In this document: positions 1 to 9,065 of the stretch, one piece after another
How positions within the stretch are numbered: the first letter of the stretch is position 1
How the letters are laid out: each line of letters begins with the position of its first letter
NCBI RefSeq assembly: GCF_012863495.1
Contig: NZ_JAAVJL010000001.1
Location: 1,488,001 to 1,552,000, forward strand
From: Pseudanabaena yagii GIHE-NHR1
GTDB lineage: Bacteria > Cyanobacteriota > Cyanobacteriia > Pseudanabaenales > Pseudanabaenaceae
Direction: 5' to 3'
Length of the DNA: 64,000 nucleotides
Position numbers and translations under genes: made by a program
Notes under the pieces: generated by a model
Databases searched by the model: none
The model's input: only the letters and a program-made list of their open reading frames with translations
Told to the model about the DNA's origin: nothing

Positions 1-2327
1 TTAAGACATCTTTTCAACCAAGTTAATATCCCAGAGCTATCTTGCCAATTGCTTACAATGTTGTTTATGAGTCTCCTTGCTAATTCAAGATTAAACTCAT
101 AAGGACTTTCTTGTTCGGCTTCATGTTGTAAAGTTTTTAGTAATTTACTCGATGTAGGAGTAATCAAGTTTCTATTTCTCACCTCTACAAAGCAATCTGC
201 CGCTAATAATAGATTTGATAGTCCTTCTTTTTTAAGTTTACCTTCATCTAGATACGCACTTTTATCAACTTTCTGCTCCAAAAGAAAATCAATAATATCC
301 GCAACAAATCTAGGTTCGATCATCCCAGAAATTAGCCGTAAAACCTCATGCCATGACTCATCTTGCCAATGCTTACCAAACACATCATTGATTAACTGCT
401 CAATCGTCAGCGTCTGCGACTCCTTAAACTGCCAAACAAACTCCCACGCACAAAAATATTCCAAAAAAGTGCGATGCACAAAACCATAGGAATCTCCACC
501 CAGATCGCAGAGGATGAAATTGCGCGTGCGAAGTTGACCAATCATGATACGGGCAATTTCCCTTGGCTTCTCCACCTCAATCGTCCTCAGATAATCCGTC
601 AAAATGCCCTCCAACTGCGCCGCACTAATCAAATTCCCCGCCAAACCCTTCGCACTCGACTGCATATGATAGGCAACCTTCCGCAACATCGCCTGCTTAT
701 CGCGATAGTCAATCGTTTTCGGATCAATCCGTCGATCCTCCACTAGCGCCCGTTCCACATCCCACTGATGCAACAACACCCTAGAAGATTGGTTATACAG
801 TTCAGGACGATCCCTCGGTAACTCCTGATTACGATTAAGAATCGCCATCATCGTTAATAACAAAGGATTTCCCGCCAACTCCTTAATCGATCGCGACTCC
901 CTAATCGCCTTCTGCAACCGTTCCCGTTTGCGATCCTTATCCGCACCCTCCGCAAAATTCAGATCATGCCAACGCACCACAAAATCCTGCATCTGCTCAT
1001 CATTCAACTCTTGCAGCATAAAGTGCTGAAACCCCGCATCCCTCAACCGTTGTGCCTTATAACCCAACCACCGCGAAGTCGCGATCGATCTCACCGCAGG
1101 ATACTCATTCGTAAAGCGATGGATATCCGTCACCACCTCATCGCGCAACGCAGGATCGAACACCTCATCAATCCCATCAAAAAGGGCAATGACATCACCA
1201 TTCTTCAGCTTTTCATGCAAATCCTGCTGATTCAGCCGACAGGTAATATTCCCACCATGAATAAACGAAACAATATCCTTACATTTTCCTGCTTGCTTAT
1301 CACGGGCATAAGTCCGCAACTCCAACAAAAGCGGCAATGGATACAAAGGTAAATCTCGCACAGGTCGCTCTGCCCAAATCAGCGCTAAATATTGCAACAG
1401 CGTCGATTTTCCTGAACCAGGGTCGCCCAAGATTACCGCATACTTAGCAACCCCATCCTTCGCCAACTCCTGCGGATCGCCCAAAACCTCAAATACCCCC
1501 CGAATCGGTTGCTCGACATAGCGCTTGCGATGATTTTCTAACTCCGCTTCGGCAAGTTCCAACGCATCCAACTGTCCACTCTCCTGCAACAGCCGCGATC
1601 GATCCTTTGGCAACTCATACACCTGCGGAATAAACTCCTGACATTCCCGCAAATTCTGCGGAATAAAGATCTTCCACAGCTTCAACTCGTTGTAATAAAC
1701 CCCAGTCGTATCCAGAGATTCCAGCTTTAAGTTGCCATACTGTTCCCGCAAACCCTCTGCATACTTCTCCAAATCAAAAGCTGGCGCAATTCCTACCGCT
1801 TCTTGCACAGCATCGGCGATTTTATCTAAGGTCTGCACCTCAAAAATCGGACGCAACTTATCCGAATTCTGGACAATCTTCTTCACGGCTCGGATGTAGG
1901 ACTTACTCAAAAAGTCCCAATTCATATCCTCTGGCAAAAGTGGTGAATTCAACTCTGTCCAAACTCTCACCAATAGTGCCGTATTGATCGCCTTACATTC
2001 CACATTAAACGCCATCCCTAGCGCCGCGCTTACCTCTTCGCGCTTAACAAACTTTTGTAAATAGGGAATGTATTGTTTAATGATTGCCTCTTGATAACCC
2101 GCATCCTTGAGTTCTTCCTCAATCAATTCTAGAAATTCTTTGAGCGCTTTCCCATAGGCTTCCTTCAGCAGATTCGGCTCAGGCAAGCGGATCACCTTTT
2201 TCAGGCAATCTTTAAAAAAGTCCTTACCATAATCCTTTGCCGCATCCTGAGCCAAAGTCTCCAAAATGGGATAAACAACGACACCTGCCGCCTGTGTCAC
2301 ACCCCAAACTACCAACCAATCAATCAT
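1..2327 (-). CDS. NACHT-domain NTPase (NLR-like), C-terminus cut by window edge
   Basis: An open reading frame runs from an ATG at 2327, preceded by a GGAG ribosome site, to the window edge, so about 775 residues are visible and the C-terminus is missing. Residues 1-240 are a helical N-terminal region I cannot assign. A NACHT module follows, with Walker A GDPGSGKS near residue 301 and Walker B ALFDGIDE near residue 382. Typical STAND features follow, such as TSRW, the GNPLLLTMMA helix and FVHRTFLEYFCAWEF. The family comprises P-loop ATPase switches that oligomerise on sensing a ligand; many bacterial members act in antiphage immunity. A sensor of HEAT or pentapeptide repeats probably lies beyond the edge. 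NACHT identity is secure; the role is inference. Confidence 0.88.
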   Translation of the reverse strand, partial: MIDWLVVWGVTQAAGVVVYPILETLAQDAAKDYGKDFFKDCLKKVIRLPEPNLLKEAYGKALKEFLELIEEELKDAGYQEAIIKQYIPYLQKFVKREEVSAALGMAFNVECKAINTALLVRVWTELNSPLLPEDMNWDFLSKSYIRAVKKIVQNSDKLRPIFEVQTLDKIADAVQEAVGIAPAFDLEKYAEGLREQYGNLKLESLDTTGVYYNELKLWKIFIPQNLRECQEFIPQVYELPKDRSRLLQESGQLDALELAEAELENHRKRYVEQPIRGVFEVLGDPQELAKDGVAKYAVILGDPGSGKSTLLQYLALIWAERPVRDLPLYPLPLLLELRTYARDKQAGKCKDIVSFIHGGNITCRLNQQDLHEKLKNGDVIALFDGIDEVFDPALRDEVVTDIHRFTNEYPAVRSIATSRWLGYKAQRLRDAGFQHFMLQELNDEQMQDFVVRWHDLNFAEGADKDRKRERLQKAIRESRSIKELAGNPLLLTMMAILNRNQELPRDRPELYNQSSRVLLHQWDVERALVEDRRIDPKTIDYRDKQAMLRKVAYHMQSSAKGLAGNLISAAQLEGILTDYLRTIEVEKPREIARIMIGQLRTRNFILCDLGGDSYGFVHRTFLEYFCAWEFVWQFKESQTLTIEQLINDVFGKHWQDESWHEVLRLISGMIEPRFVADIIDFLLEQKVDKSAYLDEGKLKKEGLSNLLLAADCFVEVRNRNLITPTSSKLLKTLQHEAEQESPYEFNLELARRLINNIVSNWQDSSGILTWLKRCL

Positions 2328-2468
2328 CGCCTCAAACTCCAAGGATATGACTCAGGGATCTTGCCAGCTAAAGCAAATTTTTAGATCCTGCTCTATGTGA
2401 TTATTGTATCAAATCAGCTAAAGTTTTGCTGATATTTTTGCTTTACTTAAATTTTGACCATTCGAGGC

Positions 2469-2510
2469 GATAAAGGCAAGGGCAATTCATGAATTGCCCT
2501 TGCCTTTATC
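2469..2510. terminator. 42-bp near-perfect palindrome between DUF928 and NACHT genes
   Basis: Two arms of about 21 bases, around AAGGGCAATTC, meet at a CATG centre. The palindrome overlaps the stop codon of the DUF928 gene and lies about 140 bases before the NACHT start. There is no clear T-run on the minus strand, so it may be a transcript-end hairpin or a repeat rather than a classical terminator. The rest of 2328-2505 shows nothing else. Confidence 0.5.
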
Positions 2511-3195
2511 TCTTTTGCGGAAAGGCAAGCAGCTTAGCCGATTTCGCATCAATCAGTTCCAATAATTTCTCTGATGATAACAATCTGTAATCACTACATT
2601 GATTGCGGCGACTCTCTTGTAACAATTTTGCCCGTTCGCGACGTGCAATCTGATCTGTAGGATTTATCTTTAACCATTGCGTATAAGCATCAAAAGCATC
2701 ATACCAATAGTAATATTTTGCATAGATACGCGCTTTCCCCAACCAAGTATTTTCACGCTTAACTTCTCGCTCCAAATTTAGATCTGGCTCTCTCTGAATA
2801 TATGCATATGCAGAATCTAGCTCACTCCATTCATTGATAATAGAAGTAGATAAAAGTTGGATTTTCCCATTTAAAAGAGAAGAATTAGAAACAGGCAGCA
2901 CAATCTTATAAAATCCTTCTTCTTCAATTTCCTCATTTCCTCTAAAAAGGCTGCGCCCGCGAGATTCATCCTCCCTAATTCTAAACTTCAGAGTTAACAG
3001 TGATGAAGTGTTTGCATACTTGCGTTTATGGAAATATATATACAAAGGAGGACGCTCAGCAATAGTTCTCCCCCCATCATCAGGAGCAATAATTGCGACA
3101 CAATAACTGCGTACAGAAGCTGGAACTCCCCCTATATAGTTCTTCGCAGTTCCCAACCCATACTGCGTATGTTTTGGCTGAGCGATCGCTGCCAA
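2506..3195 (-). CDS. DUF928 domain protein, 5' end apparently frameshifted
   Basis: The 229 residues match the cyanobacterial DUF928 layout: a beta-rich block with LYIYFHKRK and GFYKIVLPV, then a helical tail ARIYAKYYYWYDAFDAY ending in a tetratricopeptide-like segment. The open frame only offers a TTG start at 3195, which falls inside what looks like the signal-peptide cleavage region (AAIAQ). The upstream part of a signal peptide is present in another frame from ATG 3301 (MRQLIDIWDIAW, then a Trp/Leu-rich hydrophobic stretch). One base fewer in the A5 run at 3207-3211 would join the two. The gene is therefore probably 2506-3301 with a single-base frameshift or sequencing error. Function of DUF928 is unknown; it is usually exported and often sits near CHASE2 genes, which are absent here. 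Confidence 0.7.
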   Translation of the reverse strand: MAAIAQPKHTQYGLGTAKNYIGGVPASVRSYCVAIIAPDDGGRTIAERPPLYIYFHKRKYANTSSLLTLKFRIREDESRGRSLFRGNEEIEEEGFYKIVLPVSNSSLLNGKIQLLSTSIINEWSELDSAYAYIQREPDLNLEREVKRENTWLGKARIYAKYYYWYDAFDAYTQWLKINPTDQIARRERAKLLQESRRNQCSDYRLLSSEKLLELIDAKSAKLLAFPQKR

Positions 3196-3399
3196 GTCAT
3201 ACCCATAAAAACGATAGAAAAAGCAAGCCCCAAAATGTACCCGATAAACCTGTTATCTGTCTTCGCCAAGCTATATCCCAAATATCGATCAGTTGTCGCA
3301 TGATTTTCACCCTTTTGCTTGCATCAATAACTACACCAAACTTGACTCAAGGAGCGATCTCTGAAAACTTAATCTCAACCTTTTAGAGGTCATAATTCA

Positions 3400-3597
3400 A
3401 TGGCAACCTCAGATAACACGCTAGACTCATGGCGCAAGACCCTAGAAACTTTGCTCCAATACTATGCCGATCTTCCTTATCGCTATGGAGACGTGAGTGC
3501 TTACGTCGTTGTTAGTCGCGATCGCAACCACTTCATGATAAAGACAAAATCTGGATGCATTTCTATTTTTCTGGATTCTAAAAATCAAAGTAGATAA
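3400..3597 (+). CDS. truncated XisI-like protein (fdxN element excision controlling factor family)
   Basis: The first 50 residues follow the XisI N-terminal pattern: a helix ending in LLQYYADLPYRYGDVSAY, then the VSRDRNHFMI strand that in full-length proteins precedes the GW-x-G core. Family members are about 110 residues, whereas this one stops at 65 after an unrelated tail (CISIFLDSKNQSR). The last 20 bases overlap the 3' end of the convergent MBOAT gene, which suggests the other half was lost by deletion. No xisH partner is next to it. It is probably a remnant, although it may still be translated. The assignment rests on recalled family pattern and is moderate. Confidence 0.5.
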   Translation: MATSDNTLDSWRKTLETLLQYYADLPYRYGDVSAYVVVSRDRNHFMIKTKSGCISIFLDSKNQSR

Positions 3598-5023
3598 AGG
3601 GCAGTTTCTTGTCGGGGCTGAGGATGCTGACGAGAAATAGACTGATGGGGACTAGGAATAATTTTATTTGCCAATTTAACTGCCACTTGGCGCGATCGCA
3701 TTGATAGGCAACTAGCGACATGAGCAACAAACCGCCCATTAATAAAGTAATTTGCCCCAAGGTAATCCCAAGAGACTCGACATAGATTTTTACACCAAAT
3801 TGAGGATCACTTTGATAGCCCCATAGCCTCTGTAAAAACATGTTGGTATCCGCCAAATTAGGCAAGCGAAAAGGAATCCAACCAACAAAGACAACTAGTT
3901 GGGTCATCAAAATCGCCACAATCTTCATTGGTAGATGTTTCCAGATCTTATTTAGCCCCTCAAATACTGAGCAAAGCTCCATCCACAGACGATGTCCCAC
4001 TAGGGCGGCTCCATGCCAAATTCCCCAAATAATGAAGCCCCAGTTTGCGCCATGCCAGATACCAACTACAAGCATGATGATCATCAAGTTCAGGCAAGTA
4101 CGCCACAGCCCACCACGAGAGCCACCGAGGGGAATATAAAGATAATTCCGCATCCATGCACCGAGGGTCATATGCCAACGTCGCCAAAAATCGGAAATGC
4201 TGGTGGAGAAATAGGGAAAATCAAAGTTTTGCGGTAGCTTAAAGCCTAGTAATAAAGCACTACCCCTTGCCATATCGATATAACCGCTAAAGTCACAGTA
4301 AATTTGAATGCCATAGCCAATTAGGGCAATCCAGAGATCAAGACTACCTGCGCGTTCAGTATTACGAAAACAGAGATCCACAAACCTTGCCATATTGTCG
4401 GCAATGATCCCTTTTTTAACGGCTCCACAGGCAAACAGCCATACGCCTTCAGCGATGTCCGATAATACTGGACGCGATCGCGTTAATAGTTGGGGCGCAA
4501 ACTCTTGGTAGCGGGTAATTGGTCCTGATAGTAACTTCGCAAAAAATAACTTGTAGGCAGCAAAGCTGAGGAAATCCCTTGCAGGAGTATTGCCCCGATA
4601 GGTGTCGATCAAGTAAGCAATCAGTTCAAATACAAAAAAACTTAGGGTAATGGGTGGAATAATGTTTGATTTTGCCCAAATTGCTAAGGAACTACCGACG
4701 GGCAAGCCTGTAATATTGCCAATGACTGTAGCAACAAAGGGAATGTATTTAAATCCAAACAGCAGTAGTACATTAAAAAATACCCCCACAAATAGTAGCC
4801 ACTGCTTTAGAAATTTATCTCCTTTCCGAATTTCTTTACCCAACCAAAAATTAATCGCCAACATTACCAGCAACAGCCAGACATATTGTCTCTGAATAAA
4901 TGAGTAAAACACTAAACTTGCTGTCACAATAACTAACAAGCGTGCTTGCACATTAGGCAGGAGCCAATAAACAATTGCGGTGATAATCAGGAATTGAGCA
5001 TAATCAAGGGACAAAAAATCCAT
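3578..5023 (-). CDS. MBOAT family membrane O-acyltransferase (AlgI/DltB-like)
   Basis: This is a polytopic membrane protein with about ten hydrophobic segments. It has the MBOAT core DFSGYIDMARG, DFWRRWHMTLGAWMRNYLY and the catalytic-histidine segment GIWHGANWGF. Family members move acyl (often acetyl) groups across the membrane onto exopolysaccharide or cell-wall polymers, usually with an AlgX/AlgJ-like partner that is not seen here. An ATG at 5071 would add MDFLPFHLSQFL ahead of a second, similar start MDFLSLDYAQFL. I prefer 5023 because that sequence matches usual family N-termini. Neither start has a good ribosome site. The gene follows DUF1830 with almost no gap and may be co-transcribed with it. 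Confidence 0.85.
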   Translation of the reverse strand: MDFLSLDYAQFLIITAIVYWLLPNVQARLLVIVTASLVFYSFIQRQYVWLLLVMLAINFWLGKEIRKGDKFLKQWLLFVGVFFNVLLLFGFKYIPFVATVIGNITGLPVGSSLAIWAKSNIIPPITLSFFVFELIAYLIDTYRGNTPARDFLSFAAYKLFFAKLLSGPITRYQEFAPQLLTRSRPVLSDIAEGVWLFACGAVKKGIIADNMARFVDLCFRNTERAGSLDLWIALIGYGIQIYCDFSGYIDMARGSALLLGFKLPQNFDFPYFSTSISDFWRRWHMTLGAWMRNYLYIPLGGSRGGLWRTCLNLMIIMLVVGIWHGANWGFIIWGIWHGAALVGHRLWMELCSVFEGLNKIWKHLPMKIVAILMTQLVVFVGWIPFRLPNLADTNMFLQRLWGYQSDPQFGVKIYVESLGITLGQITLLMGGLLLMSLVAYQCDRAKWQLNWQIKLFLVPISLFLVSILSPDKKLPFIYFDF

Positions 5024-5073
5024 TTTTATGCCCATCAAAAACTGGGACAAATGGAAGGGCAGAAAATCCATTG

Positions 5074-5436
5074 CTAGGAGACTACTTCAGGTTCAGGCAT
5101 CGCCAGTAGCATCGATGGATCATCAAGTAGGTCATCATCAAGTGATTTCATGGGAACCCAGCTTGGTAATGTCGAGCTAGCTTCTTCTACCTGTAATTGG
5201 ACACAGGGAATTGTATCCGAAAGTATGGAGCTTGCCATCATCCCTGTGTGAATCTCAACATGAGCTGAGGCGATCGCTTCAAAAATTAAATTTTGTCCGG
5301 GAAATACAACGCGCTCGAAGTACCACAGGGGTACATCGGTAATCCTTGCTATTTGGATTTTGCTAGTGGCATTGACGTATGAGCAGACAATTTTCTTGTC
5401 ATGCAAATCAGCAGGTAAGGGATCAAATAAAGACAT
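5074..5436 (-). CDS. DUF1830 domain protein
   Basis: The 120-residue protein carries the conserved cyanobacterial DUF1830 core: YVNATSKIQIARITDVPLWY, then ERVVFPGQNL, FEA, and HTGMMASSILSDTIPC. The roughly 40-residue acidic C-terminal tail (DDDLLDDPS) is extra to the core. No signal peptide or membrane segment is visible, so it is likely cytosolic. Biochemical function is unknown. It ends three bases before the upstream possible start of the MBOAT gene, which suggests an operon. Confidence 0.8.
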   Translation of the reverse strand: MSLFDPLPADLHDKKIVCSYVNATSKIQIARITDVPLWYFERVVFPGQNLIFEAIASAHVEIHTGMMASSILSDTIPCVQLQVEEASSTLPSWVPMKSLDDDLLDDPSMLLAMPEPEVVS

Positions 5437-6170
5437 AAGATTTTATATTTTATTTATATAGTTTAATAAACCCAAAAAGACCAGATTTTTTCGACTTGAG
5501 TAATCACGATTTAGTTAGCAAAATAAAAATATTCCTAATGGAGCCAAATAACACCTGCCGATATGTTTGGTGGTCACAAGAATAAATGATCTCACTATTG
5601 AATCTAGACATAAAGCTAACATTCAAGACTAACTAAGGATTGTAAACACTACTACAACTTGGAGTTATCTGAGCACGAATTTGATCCCCACCACCTAGGA
5701 TCTCCAAAGTCAATTATGAAAATTTTAATATAAGTACTCACAGAGACATAGCAAGTATAAAAAATCACCAAAACTGTGAAACTAAAGCTAGAAATTTGCG
5801 GGGCTTTAACTTGCTTTTTTCTTGATGACGAGCTTAAGGCAAATGCAGAGTAATGTGTTGACCTACTCTTTATTGTTTGTTGAACGATCGCTAGGTTAAA
5901 CACAAAATCATCCTTAGTGAATACAGCCTATTAACGCTTAAATTATTTTTGAAAGTGCTGCTTCGCCACGCTTTCAAAAATTTCTTAGGATTTCAAGTCA
6001 ACACGCGCTGTAACGTTAAAGTGCATATAATTAAGATATGTAAAGACTTGTTGATTAAAATAGAACCAGTACAGAACCAGTACATTGTTGGCGATCGCCA
6101 TGAAAGCCTCAAGAATAATAAAAACAATTCAAATAATTAAAAAATTATTAAAATTTAGAGATTAAATCCT
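5437..6170. other. 734-bp AT-rich spacer, no convincing gene
   Basis: The two open frames here (83 codons minus at 5652-5903, 63 codons plus at 5949-6140) have no recognisable domain, no ribosome site and irregular composition, so I do not call them. The spacer holds one hairpin repeat at 5943-5984 and presumably the promoters of the divergent DUF1830 and radical SAM genes. I could not pick out a clear sigma-70 promoter. Confidence 0.6.
5943..5984. repeat. dispersed hairpin repeat, TTTTTGAAAGYG family (copy 1)
   Basis: Arms ATTTTTGAAAGTG and CGCTTTCAAAAATTTC surround a GCTTCGC centre. The same arms recur at 7809-7850 and 61739-61782, so this is an interspersed small repeat. The first two copies bracket the radical SAM gene. 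Confidence 0.65.
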
Positions 6171-7805
6171 ATGTCTGCCAATGATCCCCAAAACGATGCG
6201 CGCACCTCATCTGGTGACATATCTGAACCTCTCTCTACAGTATCAGTAGGCAGCGATCGCATTTTGTATGTACGCCTACCATGTAACCCGATTTTTCCGA
6301 TTGGCGTAGTTTATCTATCTGACCATATCCATAAAGTCGCGCCCCATGTCCAGCAAAATATTTTTGATCTCGGCACAGTACCACCCTTAGATTTTTATGC
6401 AGCTCTAGATCGGGCGATCGACAAGTTTCAACCCAATTTACTCGTATTCTCTTGGCGGGACATTCAGATCTATGCACCCGTGGGCGGACGTGGCGGCAAC
6501 CCTCTCCAAAATGCCTTTGAGTTTTACTATGCCAAAAATCCTGTTAAGAAATTGCGGGGTGCGGTGAATGGTTTGCGCCTGTTTACTTCTTACTACACCG
6601 AACTTTGGCGCAATTCGCAATTAATCAGACGTGGGTTAAGTCGAGCAAGACGCTATCACCCAGAAGCCAGAGCCGTGATCGGTGGTGGGGCAGTCAGTGT
6701 GTTCTATGAGCAATTAGGAAATGTATTGCCCAAGGGAACGATTATTTCTGTAGGTGAGGGTGAATCATTATTAGAACGACTAGTCCAAGGGCGGGAAATT
6801 GAAAGCGATCGCTGCTATGTGGTTGGTGAAACCAAACCTCGTCCAAGGCTGATTCATGAAGAACCTGCCCCCATCGAAAAAAGCGCCTGTAACTACGCTT
6901 ATATCGAATCGATTTGGGAAGATTTTAATTACTATTTCCGCGATCGCGACTTTTATATCGGTGTGCAAACCAAGCGCGGCTGTCCTCACAACTGTTGCTA
7001 CTGCATTTACACGGTCATCGAAGGAAAACAGGTTCGCATTAATCCCACCGATGAAGTCATTAAGGAAATGCGTCAACTTTACGATCGTGGTGTGCGTAAT
7101 TTCTGGTTTACCGACGCTCAATTTATTCCTGCCAAAAAATTCATTGATGATGCGGTAGAACTATTGGAAAAGGTCAAGGCTTCAGGCATGACTGACATCC
7201 ATTGGGCAGCCTATATTCGCGCCGACAATCTCACACCTTATCTCTGTCAGCTAATGGTGGAAACAGGTATGAGCTATTTCGAGATTGGGATTACTAGTGG
7301 CTCGCAAGAGTTAGTCCGCAAAATGCGAATGGGCTATAACCTCAAGTCCGTCTTACAAAACTGTCGCGATCTTAAATCCGCAGGCTTCAATGAATTGGTA
7401 TCAGTTAACTATTCCTTTAATGTCATTGATGAAACCTTTGACACCATTCGCCAAACGATCGCCTATCATCGTGAGCTAGAAGCAATATTTGGTGCTGACA
7501 AAGTAGAACCTGCCATTTTCTTTATTGGATTACAACCTCATACTCATCTAGAAGACTATGCTTTCAAGAACAACATTCTCAAGGAAGGCTATAACCCGAT
7601 GAGTATGATGCCTTGGACTGCCAAGAAACTCCTTTGGAATCCTGAGCCACTAGGTTCTTTCTTTGGTGAAGTGTGTCTAGAAGCATGGAAACGTGATGAT
7701 GATGACTTCGGACGTACTGTGATGAATATTCTAGAAGAGCGTCTCGGACGTGCTCCCCTAGAAGAAGCTCTTGCTGCACCCATGAAAGAGTTAGTAAATG
7801 TATAA
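6171..7805 (+). CDS. PSII high-light acclimation radical SAM protein (B12-binding type)
   Basis: At 544 residues this has the organisation of B12-binding-domain radical SAM enzymes. The N-terminal Rossmann-like region (about 30-200) contains ILYVRLPCNPIFPIGVVYL, GGGAVSVFYEQLG and GEGESL. The radical SAM domain has its 4Fe-4S cysteines in GCPHNCCYC near residue 271. Near-invariant cyanobacterial blocks such as YAPVGGRGGNPLQNAFEFYY and WFTDAQFIPA match the family annotated as photosystem II high light acclimation radical SAM protein. The reaction and substrate are not established to my knowledge. The gene stands alone and is flanked by two copies of one hairpin repeat. Family placement is confident and function is by family name only. 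Confidence 0.85.
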   Translation: MSANDPQNDARTSSGDISEPLSTVSVGSDRILYVRLPCNPIFPIGVVYLSDHIHKVAPHVQQNIFDLGTVPPLDFYAALDRAIDKFQPNLLVFSWRDIQIYAPVGGRGGNPLQNAFEFYYAKNPVKKLRGAVNGLRLFTSYYTELWRNSQLIRRGLSRARRYHPEARAVIGGGAVSVFYEQLGNVLPKGTIISVGEGESLLERLVQGREIESDRCYVVGETKPRPRLIHEEPAPIEKSACNYAYIESIWEDFNYYFRDRDFYIGVQTKRGCPHNCCYCIYTVIEGKQVRINPTDEVIKEMRQLYDRGVRNFWFTDAQFIPAKKFIDDAVELLEKVKASGMTDIHWAAYIRADNLTPYLCQLMVETGMSYFEIGITSGSQELVRKMRMGYNLKSVLQNCRDLKSAGFNELVSVNYSFNVIDETFDTIRQTIAYHRELEAIFGADKVEPAIFFIGLQPHTHLEDYAFKNNILKEGYNPMSMMPWTAKKLLWNPEPLGSFFGEVCLEAWKRDDDDFGRTVMNILEERLGRAPLEEALAAPMKELVNV

Positions 7806-7808
7806 AAG

Positions 7809-7850
7809 AATTTTTGAAAGCGGTGCAAAGCATCGCTTTCAAAAATTTCA
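7809..7850. repeat. dispersed hairpin repeat, TTTTTGAAAGYG family (copy 2)
   Basis: Arms GAATTTTTGAAAGCG and CGCTTTCAAAAATTTC flank a GCAAAGC centre. It starts four bases after the radical SAM stop codon, so it probably also works as the transcript end. Confidence 0.65.
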
Positions 7851-7999
7851 GGTCTAAGCCAAGCGCTGTATAACTTTTGTATAACTTTTCAATGGTAATT
7901 ATTTGAGGAGATGGGAATCCTTAATTTTAATGGGGGGATAACAAAAAGTGAAATTTTTATTCGATGTCAGTTACATAGGGAATACATAGGGAATAGATC

Positions 8000-8722
8000 A
8001 TGAAGTTTTTAAATCTAGTGTTGCTATCGGCGACCTTACTCGGAACGGTTTCTGTTTATCCTAATCTTGCGTCAGCACAAACAAATACCCAACCTACTGA
8101 GCAACGTCAAGAAAAACGGGACGAGCATCGTGAGCAGCGCCAAGAAAATCGTGAAAATCGTCAAGAAAAACGGGACGAGCATCGTGAGCAACGCCAAGAT
8201 CAGCGTCAAGAAAAACGGGACGAGCATCGCGAGCAGCGTCAGGAAAGACGGGAACAACGTCAGGAAAAACTCCAAGATCAACGTGACCAGCACCAAGATC
8301 AACGTCAAGAAAAACGTCGTCAAGAACTTCGTGAGCAGTTGCAACGTTTAGAGCAACGTCAAGAAGGTCGCGATAGTCGTCAAGACCGTCGCGAGAACCG
8401 TCAGGATCAGCGCCAAGATCAGCGTCAAGACCGTCGCGAAAACCGTCAGGATAATCGCCAAGACCGTCGCGAGAACCGTCAGGATAATCGTCAAGACCGT
8501 CGCGAAAATCGTCAGGATAATCGCCAAGATCAACGTCAAGACCGTCGCGAGAACCGTCAGGATAATCGCCAAGATCAGCGTCAAGACCGTCGTGAGAACC
8601 GTCAGGATAATCGTCAAGATCAGCGTCAGGATAATCAGGAGCAGCGTCAAAATAATCAACGCCCAGAGCAGTCACCCCCTAAACCTTCTAATAACCAATC
8701 AGTCCCCCCCAAAGCTTCCTAA
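8000..8722 (+). CDS. secreted Arg/Gln/Asp/Asn-rich tandem-repeat protein
   Basis: A clear signal peptide (hydrophobic LVLLSATLLGTVS, cleavage near ASAQ at about residue 27) precedes roughly 200 residues built almost only from R, Q, D, E, N, H and K. The first half repeats EKRDEHREQRQ. The second half repeats a DRRENRQDN-type unit, and the DNA repeats with it (about 8100-8650). A short Pro/Ser/Asn tail ends the protein. There are no cysteines and no hydrophobic core, so it is expected to be disordered or a single charged coil, exported to the periplasm or outside. The antisense strand is also open for 193 codons, which is a by-product of the repeat. Function is unknown. The stop codon lies inside a small interspersed repeat (8719-8814). 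Confidence 0.8.
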   Translation: MKFLNLVLLSATLLGTVSVYPNLASAQTNTQPTEQRQEKRDEHREQRQENRENRQEKRDEHREQRQDQRQEKRDEHREQRQERREQRQEKLQDQRDQHQDQRQEKRRQELREQLQRLEQRQEGRDSRQDRRENRQDQRQDQRQDRRENRQDNRQDRRENRQDNRQDRRENRQDNRQDQRQDRRENRQDNRQDQRQDRRENRQDNRQDQRQDNQEQRQNNQRPEQSPPKPSNNQSVPPKAS

Positions 8723-8814
8723 GTAGCTGAAACCCAACCCTAAAGCTTGTGACGCACGCATAGGGTGCGCCACAAGCTTTAGGGTTTTATATTTAACTGC
8801 ACCCAGCTACTTAG
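8719..8814. repeat. small inverted-repeat element, CTAAGTAGCT ends (copy 1)
   Basis: This 96-bp unit is bounded by CTAAGTAGCT and AGCTACTTAG, with an internal hairpin with arms AACCCTAAAGCTTGTG at 8736-8786. Related ends and layout occur at 50204-50303 and 62078-62153. The TAA stop of the upstream repeat protein lies within its left end. Nothing else is seen in 8815-9065. Confidence 0.6.
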
Positions 8815-9065
8815 AAATTTTTTTGGTCAACGGTAATGATTTAGTATGGAAAATTACAAAGCACTGTATTGACTTGAGATACAGTGCTTTTTGATGAGAG
8901 ATTTGCTTAAAATATTGAGGCTTATATCGGATTAGCAAAGTGATGATCGCGATCACAATTTCTTTGTGAGCAGAATCACATCAAAACCAGATTGAAATCA
9001 CTAGCTCCACGAAAAAATCCACTGATAATAGTTAAGCAAGGGTTAAGGGAATCAGGGGCAGGTAT

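Noticed and set aside
3028-3386. Two overlapping plus-strand frames near the DUF928 start
   Set aside because: They are antisense to the DUF928 gene, with no domain.
5652-5903. 83-codon minus-strand frame in the 5437-6170 spacer
   Set aside because: No family, no ribosome site, and the composition is spacer-like.
5949-6140. 63-codon plus-strand frame before the radical SAM gene
   Set aside because: Its first half reads through the hairpin repeat, and no conserved features are seen.
8100-8660. Possible CRISPR-like array
   Set aside because: The repeats are tandem, in frame and without unique spacers of constant length.
8094-8675. 193-codon open frame on the minus strand opposite the repeat protein
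   Set aside because: It is a mirror of the tandem DNA repeat (DYPDGSRDGLD-type), lacks a ribosome site or signal, and the plus-strand protein has a clean signal peptide.
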